Shown here in pieces: positions 15,119 through 24,099 of a stretch of DNA of 64,000 nt. This DNA comes from CAZXFA01 sp964640085. GTDB lineage: Bacteria; Actinomycetota; UBA4738; HRBIN12. Made by a program: the position numbers and the translations under genes. Location of the stretch: contig CAZXFA010000009.1 of the NCBI GenBank assembly GCA_964640085.1, forward strand, positions 1-64,000, in the 5' to 3' direction. Under the pieces are notes generated by a model. It was not told the DNA's origin, did no database searches, and saw nothing but the letters and a program-made list of their open reading frames with translations. Every line of letters begins with the position of its first letter. Position 1 is the first letter of the stretch.

Positions 15119-16326
15119 CGCAGCACCACGTGATCGCCGTGGGGATGCCTCAATCCTTCCGAGCCGCGCTTGCCCGGTCGCTGGAGGTCGAGACCGATGC
15201 GGTCGGCTGGGTGCAGAGCGTCATCGCGGCAGAGGAGATCCTCGCGGAGCAGACCGACCACGCCGGCACGGTGCTGGTGCTGTCGCCCGAGGTGAAGGAG
15301 CCCGACGCGCTCGGCCTGGCCGAGTTCGTGGGCCGGACCGCTCCGATGACCGCGATCATCGCGGTCCGGGAGAAGACCTCGAACGGGTTCCTTCCGATCG
15401 CCATGCGGGCCGGGATCCGGGACGTGGTGGATCTGACCCTGGGGAGCGATGAGCTCCGCGACGCCGTGGAGCGGGCCATCCAGTGGACGGAGAACGTCAG
15501 CACCGTGAGGGGGCAGATCGCCGCCAGTCCCAAGCACCGGGGCTCCATCATCACCGTGTTCGCCTCCAAGGGGGGAGTGGGGAAGACCTTCCTGACCACG
15601 AACCTGGCCGCCGCGCTGGCCGACATCTCGAAGCAGGAGACGGCGGTGGTGGATCTCGACGTCGATATGGGGGACGTCTTCTCCTTCTTCGGCCGAGAGC
15701 CGGTCAAGCAGATGTCGGACCTGATCTCCCTCGGCGAGGGCGCCGATCGCGAGGCCGTGTTCGCCAAGGGGACCAAGCTGGCCGACCACCTGTGGGGCTT
15801 CGGCGGGGTCTACGACCCATCCGCGCAGCCCCCGGCCGGGGAGGCCGTGGGCAAGTTCCTGCGGGTACTGCGCTCCAACTTCCCGTTCGTCGTGGTCGAC
15901 GCTTCGGTCGACTACACGGACCTCGCCTGGGCTTGCTTCGACCTGTCAGAGGTCATCTGCCTGGTGACACAGCTCGACATCGTCGGCGTCAAGCACCTCA
16001 CGAACGCGCTCGAGACGCTGCTCACGATCGGCTTGCCACGCGACCGGTTCCGGCTCGTCCTGAACCGGGCGGACAGTCGGGTCGGTCTGGATGCGCAGGA
16101 CGTGGAGCGGGTCATGAAGGTTCGGGTGGACCACCTGATACCGTCCAGCCGCCTCGTGCCCACCTGCCTGAACCAGGGACGCCCCGTCGTCCTGGAGGAG
16201 CCGGACTCCGAGGTCGCCGACAGCATCCGCCGGATGGCTTCGCGGTTCATCAGCGCTCCCTCGGCCGAGGAGAGCGAGCTCGCGCTGACGCGCCCCCAGG
16301 GGAGAAGGCGTCTCTTCAAGCGGTAG
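15115..16326 (+). CDS. cpaE: CpaE/TadZ-like MinD-family ATPase for pilus localisation
   Basis: The 403-residue protein has an N-terminal receiver-like domain (about 1-130) without clear phosphorylation residues, then a ParA/MinD ATPase with deviant Walker A KGGVGKT at about 152-158 and Walker A' VVDLDVDMGD. It ends in a basic tail RRRLFKR. TadZ/CpaE proteins place the Tad machine in the cell. The GTG start overlaps the cpaB stop. Confidence 0.9.
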   Translation: MTQHHVIAVGMPQSFRAALARSLEVETDAVGWVQSVIAAEEILAEQTDHAGTVLVLSPEVKEPDALGLAEFVGRTAPMTAIIAVREKTSNGFLPIAMRAGIRDVVDLTLGSDELRDAVERAIQWTENVSTVRGQIAASPKHRGSIITVFASKGGVGKTFLTTNLAAALADISKQETAVVDLDVDMGDVFSFFGREPVKQMSDLISLGEGADREAVFAKGTKLADHLWGFGGVYDPSAQPPAGEAVGKFLRVLRSNFPFVVVDASVDYTDLAWACFDLSEVICLVTQLDIVGVKHLTNALETLLTIGLPRDRFRLVLNRADSRVGLDAQDVERVMKVRVDHLIPSSRLVPTCLNQGRPVVLEEPDSEVADSIRRMASRFISAPSAEESELALTRPQGRRRLFKR

Positions 16327-16338
16327 GAGGACAACGAC

Positions 16339-17658
16339 ATGTCGCTGGCAGAACGACTGGCCAAGTCAACACAGAATGACCGGATCACCGAGATCCGGAG
16401 CCGGGTCCAGGACCGTCTGGTCGAGACGCTCGGGCCCAGGCTCTACGACGCCACGCTCTCCGACACCGAGATCGAGGGCCTCGTCCACCAGCGCCTCCGC
16501 GAGTTGCTGGATGAGGAGGAGTCGGGCCTCTCCGCACAGGAGAAGCTACTGGTCGTTCGACAGATCGGGGACAGCGTCCTGGGGTTGGGCCCGCTCGAGC
16601 CGTTCGTCCGCGACCCCGACGTCACCGAGATCATGGTGAACGGATGGAACTCCATCTACGTCGAGCGCGCCGGCAAGATCTACTGGAGCGGCGCGAAGTT
16701 CCATGACGAGGGGCAGCTCCGCCGGACCATCGACAAGATCGTGGCCAGGGTGGGTCGCCGGGTCGACGAGTCGTCGCCCTACGTGGATGCGCGTCTGCCC
16801 GACGGCTCGCGCGTGAACGCGATCATCCCACCGCTCGCGATCGACGGTTGCTGCCTGACCATCCGGAAGTTCTCCGCCGACCCCTACCAGGCCGATGAGC
16901 TGATCTCGTTCGGGACCCTCACCAAGCAGACGGTGGCGATGCTGGATGCCTGCGTCCGCGGGCGCTTGAACATCTTGGTCTCCGGTGGTACCGGCGCGGG
17001 GAAGACGACGACCCTGAACGTGCTGTCGTCGTTCCTGCCCGACGACGAGCGCATCATCACGATCGAGGACTCGGCGGAGCTCCGGCTCCAGCAGCCGCAC
17101 GTGGTTCGCCTCGAGTACCGGCCGCCCAACATCGAGGGGCGGGGCGAGGTGACGATCCGTGACCTGGTCCGGAACGCCCTGCGCATGCGGCCCGACCGGA
17201 TCGTGGTCGGGGAGGTCCGTGGCGCCGAAGCCCTGGACATGATGCAGGCCATGAACACCGGTCACGACGGCTCGATCTCGACCGTTCACTCGAACTCGCC
17301 GCGGGACGCGCTGTCCCGCGTGGAGACGATGATGCTCATGGCGGGGATGGACCTCGGTATCCGAGCGATCCGCGAGCAGATCGCCTCCGCCCTCCATCTG
17401 ATCGTCCACCAAGCACGCATGAAGGATGGGGTGCGGCGCATCACGCACGTCACGGAAGTCGTAGGTATGGAGGGCGACATCATCACGCTTCAAGACCTGT
17501 TCCTGTTCGACTACAGCGCCGGGATCGACGAGGAGGGCAAGTTCCGCGGCCAGCTTCAGGCTACCGGCATCCGTCCGCGATTCGTGGAGCGCCTGTCCGA
17601 GCTGGGCGTTTCGGTCCCGGCCGAGATCTTCGCACCTCAAGGGGGTCGCGAGGGATGA
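16339..17658 (+). CDS. cpaF: CpaF/TadA secretion ATPase
   Basis: The 439-residue protein powers Tad pilus assembly. Visible are the N-terminal domain, EIMVNGWNSIYVER, Walker A SGGTGAGKTT near residue 216, Asp box ITIEDSAEL, Walker B RPDRIVVGEVRG and the His box (TGHDGSISTVHSNSP). An AGGAGG site precedes the ATG. Length and motifs are normal for the family. The ATG of tadB overlaps its stop (ATGA). Confidence 0.95.
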   Translation: MSLAERLAKSTQNDRITEIRSRVQDRLVETLGPRLYDATLSDTEIEGLVHQRLRELLDEEESGLSAQEKLLVVRQIGDSVLGLGPLEPFVRDPDVTEIMVNGWNSIYVERAGKIYWSGAKFHDEGQLRRTIDKIVARVGRRVDESSPYVDARLPDGSRVNAIIPPLAIDGCCLTIRKFSADPYQADELISFGTLTKQTVAMLDACVRGRLNILVSGGTGAGKTTTLNVLSSFLPDDERIITIEDSAELRLQQPHVVRLEYRPPNIEGRGEVTIRDLVRNALRMRPDRIVVGEVRGAEALDMMQAMNTGHDGSISTVHSNSPRDALSRVETMMLMAGMDLGIRAIREQIASALHLIVHQARMKDGVRRITHVTEVVGMEGDIITLQDLFLFDYSAGIDEEGKFRGQLQATGIRPRFVERLSELGVSVPAEIFAPQGGREG

Positions 17659-18644
17659 TCCGCGAGATCCAGAAGATGTTGGGTACCGACGCCTGGTTGA
17701 CGCTCGTTCTCGGGGCGGCCTTCGTGGCGACGTTCCTGGTGGCCATGATGATCCTGTCGGTCGGGGAGAGGCGGAGGCGGCGGAGCATCGCCTCCCGGAT
17801 GCTGGGCCGGGGTAGAGATGCCGAGGCCGAGACTCAGGGCCCCTCGTGGGTACCCCCGGGACTGGCCCAGGCAGGAGAGCGGCTCGCCGAGGCGGGCGGC
17901 TTCAGCGGCCGCCTGGACGAGAAGCTCGAGCAGGCCGGCCTGCCGATGAAGTCCGGCGAGTTCGTCGCGCTCATGGCCGTCTGCGCCATCGGCGGCGGGG
18001 TCTTCGGAGCTTTCCTGCTGACGAACATCATCTTCATCCTGGTGGTCGCCGTCGCCGCGAGCCTCATCCCGTACGTATGGCTCGCGCGTGCCCGGAGCCA
18101 GCGGCAGAAGACGATGGCCGATCAGCTCGCCGACGTCCTTTCGATCCTTGCGAGCTCCCTCCGAGCGGGGCACAGCTTCCTCCAGTCCCTCGACCAGGTG
18201 GCCAACGAGATCAGCGAGCCGTCGGCCTCCGAATTCCACCGGGTGGTTTCCGAGATCCGGTTGGGTCGATCCATCGATGAGGCGATGGTCGCGATGGCCG
18301 ACCGCGTCGGCAGCGAGGACATGCGCTGGGCCGTGATGGCCGTGAACGTTCAGCGGGAGGTTGGCGGGAACCTGGCGGAGGTGCTCGACATCGTTGCCAA
18401 CACGGTACGCGAGCGTGCGTACATCCACCGTCAGGTGAAGGTCCTCTCGGCCGAAGGGCGCTTCTCGATCGGGGTCCTCACCGCACTGCCCTTCGGTCTG
18501 TTCCTCTACCTCGCTCTCGTGAATCCTGAGTACGTCGGCCCACTGTTCACGACGATGATGGGCCGCGTGTTGTTGGTAGCAGGCGGGACCCTCATGGGGT
18601 TCGGCATCCTCGTGATGAGAAGGATCGTGAAGATCGATGTTTAG
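17655..18644 (+). CDS. tadB: TadB, inner platform protein of the Tad pilus
   Basis: The 329-residue protein has hydrophobic segments near 15-35, 100-135 and two at the C-terminus, with the T2SSF cytoplasmic domain between (DQLADVLSILASSLRAGHSFLQSL, and QREVGGNLAEVLDIVANTVRER). T2SSF platform proteins couple the CpaF ATPase to pilin extraction from the membrane. It overlaps cpaF by 4 nt and tadC by 8 nt, so translation is coupled. Confidence 0.92.
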   Translation: MIREIQKMLGTDAWLTLVLGAAFVATFLVAMMILSVGERRRRRSIASRMLGRGRDAEAETQGPSWVPPGLAQAGERLAEAGGFSGRLDEKLEQAGLPMKSGEFVALMAVCAIGGGVFGAFLLTNIIFILVVAVAASLIPYVWLARARSQRQKTMADQLADVLSILASSLRAGHSFLQSLDQVANEISEPSASEFHRVVSEIRLGRSIDEAMVAMADRVGSEDMRWAVMAVNVQREVGGNLAEVLDIVANTVRERAYIHRQVKVLSAEGRFSIGVLTALPFGLFLYLALVNPEYVGPLFTTMMGRVLLVAGGTLMGFGILVMRRIVKIDV

Positions 18645-19584
18645 CGATCAGGTCTGGCTGGCGCTCGCACTCATCGGAACGTTCCTGACGGTCTTCATGC
18701 TCGGCTTGGTGGTCGAGCGGAGCCTCGTCGGCCGTCGCCGCTATGTGTCGGTGCTGCGCACACAGGTCGGGGATGTGGCGGAAACCATGGCGAACCTCCG
18801 GCAGGAGCAGCTCAGGCGGTCGGCCCTGGAGCGGCTGGTGTTCCCGTTCGCCGGCAAGGTGATCTCCGTGATCACCCGCTTCACGCCCCTGGACCTGTAC
18901 GGGCGCACGAACCGCCTGATCGTGCTGGCGGGGAACCCGCCGGCCTGGACGGCGGAACGGATCGTGGCGTTCAAGATCGTCTTCGCCATCGTCGGCGTGG
19001 TGGGCGGCGTCGCGGTGGGCTCGGCGCTGCCGGTACCGGTCGCCGTGATGGTGATGACGGTCGCACTGTTCGGATTGTTCGGCTACACGATCCCGAGCGC
19101 AGCCGTTTCGGCTCGCGCCTCGAAGCGGCAGAAGGAGATCCGCAAGGCGCTGTCCGACACCATGGACCTGCTCACGATCAGCGTTGAGGCCGGCCTCGGC
19201 TTCGATGCTGCGCTCGCCCAGGTGGTCAAGAACGTTCCCGGCCCGCTGTCCGAGGAGATCGCTCGGACGCTCCAGGAGATGCAGATCGGTGTGAACAGGA
19301 TGGAAGCACTCCGCCACCTCAGCGACCGGACCGAGGTCGAGGAGCTGGATGGATTCGTGCTGTCGATGATCCAGGCCGACAAGTACGGAGTCGGAGTGGC
19401 GAACGTCCTTCGGGCACAGTCGAAGGAGCTTAGGCAGAAGCGCCGCCAGCGAGCGGAAGAGATGGCCCAGAAGGTGCCGCTGAAGCTCCTGTTCCCCACG
19501 ATCTTCATGATCCTGCCGGCGCTGTTCATCGTGATCCTGGGGCCTGGCGCCATCCAGGTCTACCAGACCTTCTTCGCGAAGTAG
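18637..19584 (+). CDS. tadC: TadC, second platform protein of the Tad pilus
   Basis: The 315-residue protein shares the T2SSF domain and topology of TadB (KALSDTMDLLTISVEAGLGFDAAL, and ADKYGVGVANVLRAQSKELRQKR) and ends with two hydrophobic segments. TadB and TadC are thought to form the membrane platform together. It is the last gene of the pilus operon; 112 nt separate it from pheA. No TadV/CpaA prepilin peptidase follows, so pilin maturation must depend on a gene elsewhere. Confidence 0.92.
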   Translation: MFSDQVWLALALIGTFLTVFMLGLVVERSLVGRRRYVSVLRTQVGDVAETMANLRQEQLRRSALERLVFPFAGKVISVITRFTPLDLYGRTNRLIVLAGNPPAWTAERIVAFKIVFAIVGVVGGVAVGSALPVPVAVMVMTVALFGLFGYTIPSAAVSARASKRQKEIRKALSDTMDLLTISVEAGLGFDAALAQVVKNVPGPLSEEIARTLQEMQIGVNRMEALRHLSDRTEVEELDGFVLSMIQADKYGVGVANVLRAQSKELRQKRRQRAEEMAQKVPLKLLFPTIFMILPALFIVILGPGAIQVYQTFFAK

Positions 19585-19696
19585 GGTCGGGTCGACCCCC
19601 GGCGTTCGTGGCAGCTGGCGCTGGCCGCTTCCGGGGGCGCTCGGACTGGGGCGGCTCGGCTGATCGTCGGATGTGCCCTGCTACGCTGACCGGCCC

Positions 19697-20521
19697 ATGG
19701 TCACCGTCGCCTACCAGGGCGAACCCGGCGCGTACAGCGAGCGGGCCGTGCTCGCGGTCTTCCCCGACGCCGAGCCGCTGCCGTGCGACACGATCCGACT
19801 GACGTTCTCGCGGGTGACGAGCGGGGAGGCGGACCTCGGCGTGATCCCGGTCGAGAACTCGCAGGCGGGATCGGTGAACGAGAGCTACGACCTGCTGCTC
19901 CGGAGCAGCCTGCTGCGGATCGTGGGGGAGGTCGTGATCCGCGTCGACCATGCGCTGCTGGGTCTCCCGGGCGCCCGCCTGGAGGGCGTTCGCCGAGCGT
20001 ACTCACACTGGCAGGCGCTGGCGCAGTGCGAGGAGTTCCTGACCGCGCACCGGATCGAGCCAGTGCCGGTGCACGACACCGCCGGCGGGGCCCGGATGGT
20101 CGCCGAGCGAGGGAGCCCCAAGGAGGCGGCGGTCGCCGGCGTGGAGGCGGCCGGGCGGTTCGGACTGAAGGTCCTGGCCGAGCACGTCCAGACCTATCCG
20201 GACAACTTCACGAAGTTCGGCGTGATCGCGACCAGGGACGCCGGGCTGGGGAAGGCGAACAAGACCTCGCTGGTGATGGCGGGGGACGACCGTCCCGGCT
20301 CGCTGTTCCGTGCGCTGAAGCCGTTGGCCGAACGGGGGGTGAACCTGACCAAGCTCGAGTCGCGCCCCCGGCGCGGTGCGCCGTTCGAGTACGTCTTCTA
20401 CATCGACCTCGACGGCTCGGTCGAGGACCCCAACGTCGCCGAGGCGCTCGAGGAGGTTCGGCTCCACACCTCGATGCTGAAGGTCCTGGGGTCCTACCCG
20501 GCATCGAAGGGTCCGGTCTGA
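19697..20521 (+). CDS. pheA: Prephenate dehydratase with ACT domain
   Basis: This 275-residue enzyme converts prephenate to phenylpyruvate in phenylalanine synthesis. The catalytic domain shows VAYQGEPGAYSERA, the PVENSQAGSV segment and NFTKFGVI (the T-x-F catalytic block). The C-terminal ACT domain (PGSLFRALKPLAERGVNLTK followed by the ESRP motif) should bind phenylalanine for feedback control. No chorismate mutase domain is fused. The ATG at 19697 aligns with the family start; the frame extends upstream to 19673 without homology. Confidence 0.93.
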   Translation: MVTVAYQGEPGAYSERAVLAVFPDAEPLPCDTIRLTFSRVTSGEADLGVIPVENSQAGSVNESYDLLLRSSLLRIVGEVVIRVDHALLGLPGARLEGVRRAYSHWQALAQCEEFLTAHRIEPVPVHDTAGGARMVAERGSPKEAAVAGVEAAGRFGLKVLAEHVQTYPDNFTKFGVIATRDAGLGKANKTSLVMAGDDRPGSLFRALKPLAERGVNLTKLESRPRRGAPFEYVFYIDLDGSVEDPNVAEALEEVRLHTSMLKVLGSYPASKGPV

Positions 20522-20530
20522 GGCGGCGGG

Positions 20531-22105
20531 ATGTCCCCACGTCGGGCCCGGCACGCCGCGAGCCACAGGATCCCGTTCGCGGGCGTCCTGATCCTGCTGG
20601 TCCTGGTCGTCGGTGCGGGCCTCGCGTGGCGGACGGGGGTGGTGGACGTGGGCTCGGGGGTGGCCCCTTCGCCGGCGCCGACCCCGCCCTCAACGCCTTC
20701 CCCCGCTCCCTCGCCCACGTCGACCCTGAGCGCCGCTCCCGAGCCCTCCCCCACGTCCCGACCGACGCCGCAGCCGATCAACACCGCGTTCGAGGGCCTG
20801 ACCACGTTCCGCGGCAACGCGACGCGCAGCCACTACGGGCGGGGGCCCATCCCTGAGGATCCCGTGGTGCGGTGGCGCTACCCGGCCTCCGGCGACCTGT
20901 GCTCCACCTCCTCGGACGAGCACGGTCCGCGCCTGTGGTGCGGCACCGGATGGACCGGCCAGCCGAACGTGATCGTCCACGACGACGGGTCGGTGGAGGT
21001 CCGGGTCGGGGCCTACGACGGCGCCTACCACTTCCTCGACGGGCTCACCGGAGAGCCCGTGCGGCCCGATCTAGAGACCGGCGACCTGGCGAAGGGGTCT
21101 GCGACCAGCGACCCGGACGGGTTCCCCCTCTACTACGCGGGCTCGCGCGACAACCTCCTGCGGATCGTGGCGATGGACCGCGCCGCGCCCACGGTCCTGT
21201 GGACGTTGGACGCCTCGACGAGCGTCCCGAACCCCGTGTGGAACAACGACTGGGACGGCGCCCCCCTGGTGATCGACGGCCACCTCCTGGTCGGCGGGGA
21301 GAACTCGTGGTTCTACGTCATCGAGCTGAACCGCGACTACCGACCGAACGGGAAGGTGACGGTCGACCCCGAGGTCGTGCTCGCGGTGCCGGGGTTCGAC
21401 GACGACCTGCTGGCGGCGGTGGGCGACCGGAACGTGTCGATCGAGAGCTCGGTGGCGTTCCACGACGGCGTGGCGTACTTCGCGAACTCGGGGGGGCTTG
21501 TGCAGGGGTGGGACATCTCCCGTGTCTTGGAGGGAGGGAAGAGGGCTCGACGGGTGTTCCGATTCTGGACCGGGGAGGACACCGATGCAACGGTCGTGAT
21601 CGACGAGGAGGGCTCCCTGTACGTGGGGAGCGAGCTCGAGCGGTTCACGCAACGAGCGAACGAGGTGGGGCAGCTGATGAAGCTCGATCCGGGCCGGCCG
21701 GACGATCCGCTGGTCTGGTCCGTCCCGATCACGGAACGTGGCCTCGAGGGGGCGGCGGGCGTGTGGGCGACCCCCGCGCTGGATCGGGACACCGTGTACG
21801 TCGCGACCAACGCGGGCGAGCTGCTCGCCGTCGATCGGGAGACGGGCCGCGAACGCTGGCGGATCCGCCTGGTGGGACCGACGTGGTCCTCGCCGGTCCC
21901 GGTGGACGGCGTGCTTCTCCAAGGTGATTGCGCCGGAACGCTCCACGCGTTCGACGTCTCTGGGAGACCGAACCGGGAGCCGCCCGAGCTCTGGAGCCTG
22001 AACCTGGGAGGCTGTATCGAGTCCACCCCAGCCGTCTGGGACGGCATGATCTACGTCGGGACCCGCGGCGGCGCCATCTTCGGGATCGGGGACCGTCGCG
22101 GGTGA
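20531..22105 (+). CDS. Membrane-anchored PQQ-type beta-propeller protein
   Basis: The 524-residue protein has one N-terminal membrane helix (FAGVLILLVLVVGAGLAW), a Pro/Ser/Thr-rich linker (about 45-85), and a PQQ/BamB-like propeller with strands of the type TVYVATNAGELLAVDRETG and MIYVGTRGGAIFGI. Such propellers outside the membrane bind ligands or partners; no catalytic residues for a quinoprotein dehydrogenase are evident. It starts 9 nt after pheA, perhaps co-transcribed, but no functional link is apparent. Confidence 0.8.
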   Translation: MSPRRARHAASHRIPFAGVLILLVLVVGAGLAWRTGVVDVGSGVAPSPAPTPPSTPSPAPSPTSTLSAAPEPSPTSRPTPQPINTAFEGLTTFRGNATRSHYGRGPIPEDPVVRWRYPASGDLCSTSSDEHGPRLWCGTGWTGQPNVIVHDDGSVEVRVGAYDGAYHFLDGLTGEPVRPDLETGDLAKGSATSDPDGFPLYYAGSRDNLLRIVAMDRAAPTVLWTLDASTSVPNPVWNNDWDGAPLVIDGHLLVGGENSWFYVIELNRDYRPNGKVTVDPEVVLAVPGFDDDLLAAVGDRNVSIESSVAFHDGVAYFANSGGLVQGWDISRVLEGGKRARRVFRFWTGEDTDATVVIDEEGSLYVGSELERFTQRANEVGQLMKLDPGRPDDPLVWSVPITERGLEGAAGVWATPALDRDTVYVATNAGELLAVDRETGRERWRIRLVGPTWSSPVPVDGVLLQGDCAGTLHAFDVSGRPNREPPELWSLNLGGCIESTPAVWDGMIYVGTRGGAIFGIGDRRG

Positions 22106-22111
22106 GACCCG

Positions 22112-23038
22112 CTACCCGAAGACCGCCTGGAAGAACGGTGTGGCGCGGATCTGCTCGGTCCTCCATGCGATCAGGGCCACGCCGAGCGCGATCATGAGCA
22201 CGGTTCCCGCGATCTGCACGAGACGCCGCTGGGACCCCGTGCCGACGCCCTCGACGACGAACCCGGCGAGGATCCCGGCGATCAGACCGCCGAGGTGGGC
22301 CCGCCAGTCGATCCTGGGCACGGCGAACGCCAGCAGCGCGTTCAGGAGCAGCAGCGTCGTTGCCAACCGGAGGTTCGCCGAGGCCAGCGCGAGGTGGCGG
22401 CGACGGTAGTTGTAGGCGATGAACGCGCCGAAGATGCCGAAGATCGCCCCCGAGGCACCGACCCCGACCGCGTTGATCGGACCCCAGACGTAGGAGGCGA
22501 CGCTGGCCAGGAACCCGGAGACGAAGTACACGACGACCATCCGGGTCCGGCCGAGCGAGGACTCGACGAAGCTCCCGAACAGCCAGAGCGCGTAGCCGTT
22601 GAACAGGATGTGGAACAGACCGGCGTGCAGGAACATCGCCGAGAACAACCGCCAGTACTGCCCGTTCGCGATCAGCAGCGGTTGGAGGGCGCCCATGTCG
22701 ACCAGTCGACCTCCGGACGGCGCCTGCAGCAACGACCGGGGACCACCCAGGACGATCTCGAGCACGAACGGCACGGCGATCGCGATCAGCAGCACCTTCG
22801 TGGCGGTGATCCCCGAGGTCCGGACCGTCCGACCCGCCCCACGCCGGAACTCCCGGCGCGCCTCCTCGACGCAGGTCGGGCACTGGTGGCCAACCGGCGC
22901 CGGGATCATGCAGTCCGGACAGATCGGGCGTCCGCAGCGGGAGCAGTGCACGCGTGTCTGGACGTCCGGGTGGCGGTAGCAGGCCTCGATCGTCGAGCTC
23001 GGGGGCGGGGGGAGCTGCTCCTCGTGCATCCAGCCCAT
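22112..23038 (-). CDS. Rhomboid intramembrane serine protease with N-terminal zinc-binding B-box
   Basis: The 308-residue protein starts with a Cys/His-rich B-box-like zinc module (CYRHPDVQTRVHCSRCGRPIC, then CMIP and HQCPTC, residues 20-56). A rhomboid core of about six membrane helices follows, with WRLFSAMFLHAGLFHILFN, catalytic Ser196 in GASGAIFG and His248 in WRAHLGG. It cleaves membrane proteins within the bilayer; substrates are unknown. This domain combination is common in actinobacterial rhomboids. It converges with the propeller gene, 6 nt apart. Confidence 0.92.
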   Translation of the reverse strand: MGWMHEEQLPPPPSSTIEACYRHPDVQTRVHCSRCGRPICPDCMIPAPVGHQCPTCVEEARREFRRGAGRTVRTSGITATKVLLIAIAVPFVLEIVLGGPRSLLQAPSGGRLVDMGALQPLLIANGQYWRLFSAMFLHAGLFHILFNGYALWLFGSFVESSLGRTRMVVVYFVSGFLASVASYVWGPINAVGVGASGAIFGIFGAFIAYNYRRRHLALASANLRLATTLLLLNALLAFAVPRIDWRAHLGGLIAGILAGFVVEGVGTGSQRRLVQIAGTVLMIALGVALIAWRTEQIRATPFFQAVFG

Positions 23039-23071
23039 CCTACGGGACCCCGCGCGGAAGCCCGCCGGGCG

Positions 23072-24073
23072 TCAGGAGCCGCGATGGTGCGCCATCGGCC
23101 CGATGTAGTGGGGGCCGTGGCCGTGCGGGTCGACGTGCACGGTGGCCCCGCGCAGCCGCGGGATCGCGTGCAGGAGGGCGTGCTCGACCTCCTCCGCGAT
23201 CGCGTGCCCCTGCGCCACGGTCAGGTCAGGTTCCACCTGGACCTCGAGCTCCGCGTTGAGGGCGTGGCCCGTCCATCGGGCCTTGGCCGACGTCACGTGC
23301 TCGACGCCGGGGACCGCGGAGGCTACCTCCTCGAGCAGCGGAACCGTCCCGTCGTCCGTCCCGTCGAGGATCCGACGGAACACGCTGCGCATGGCCCGCC
23401 ACAGCACGACGAGGATCACCAGGGTGATCGCGAGACCGGCGACCGGGTCGGCTCGCTCGAACCCGAGCGCCACGCCCACGGCGCCGGCCAAGACGCCCAG
23501 GGAGGTCAGACCGTCGGTCCGCGCGTGGTAGCCGTCGGCGACCAGCGCCGCCGAGCCGATCCGCCGACCCACGCGGATCCGGTAGACGGCGACGAGCTCG
23601 TTGCCCGCGAACCCGAGGACGGATGCCGCCATCACCCAGGGCAGGTGGTCGATCGGACGCGGGTCCGCTAGACGCCGGATCGCCTCCCAGGCGGCCAGAC
23701 CCGCGGAGGCGGCGATCACGAGCACGATCAGGATCCCGGCCAGGTCCTCGGCCCGCGCGTAGCCATAGGAGTAGCGACGCGTGGCGGGCCGCCGCCCGAC
23801 GAGGAATGCGACCCACAGCGGCACGGCGGTCAGCGCGTCGGCCACGTTGTGGACCGTGTCGGCGAGCAGCGCGATCGACCCGCTGAACACGACGATGGTG
23901 AACTGGAGCGCGGCCGTCAGCCCGAGGGCTGCGAGCGACAGCTTGACGCATCGGATCCCGGTGGCGCTCGCCTCCAGCGCGTCGTCGACCACGGCGCCGT
24001 GCTCGTGGGGGTGCCCCTGCACGGTCTCGTGGTCCGGGAGATCGGCGGTGGCGTCCGGAGGCGTGGCCGTCAC
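23072..24073 (-). CDS. Cation diffusion facilitator (zinc/cobalt efflux type)
   Basis: The 333-residue protein exchanges divalent metal for protons across the membrane. Six membrane segments are seen, with metal-site motifs LLADTVHNVADAL in helix 2 and DGYHARTDGLTSLG in helix 5, and a cytoplasmic ferredoxin-like domain at the C-terminus (VEHVTSAKARWTGHAL). Histidines at both termini (HPHEHG, HGHGPHYIG) may help load metal. It lies between the rhomboid and a lipoprotein gene, without an obvious metal regulator. Confidence 0.9.
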   Translation of the reverse strand: MTATPPDATADLPDHETVQGHPHEHGAVVDDALEASATGIRCVKLSLAALGLTAALQFTIVVFSGSIALLADTVHNVADALTAVPLWVAFLVGRRPATRRYSYGYARAEDLAGILIVLVIAASAGLAAWEAIRRLADPRPIDHLPWVMAASVLGFAGNELVAVYRIRVGRRIGSAALVADGYHARTDGLTSLGVLAGAVGVALGFERADPVAGLAITLVILVVLWRAMRSVFRRILDGTDDGTVPLLEEVASAVPGVEHVTSAKARWTGHALNAELEVQVEPDLTVAQGHAIAEEVEHALLHAIPRLRGATVHVDPHGHGPHYIGPMAHHRGS

Positions 24074-24099
24074 GCCTCGATGCTATCCCGAGGCCGCGG

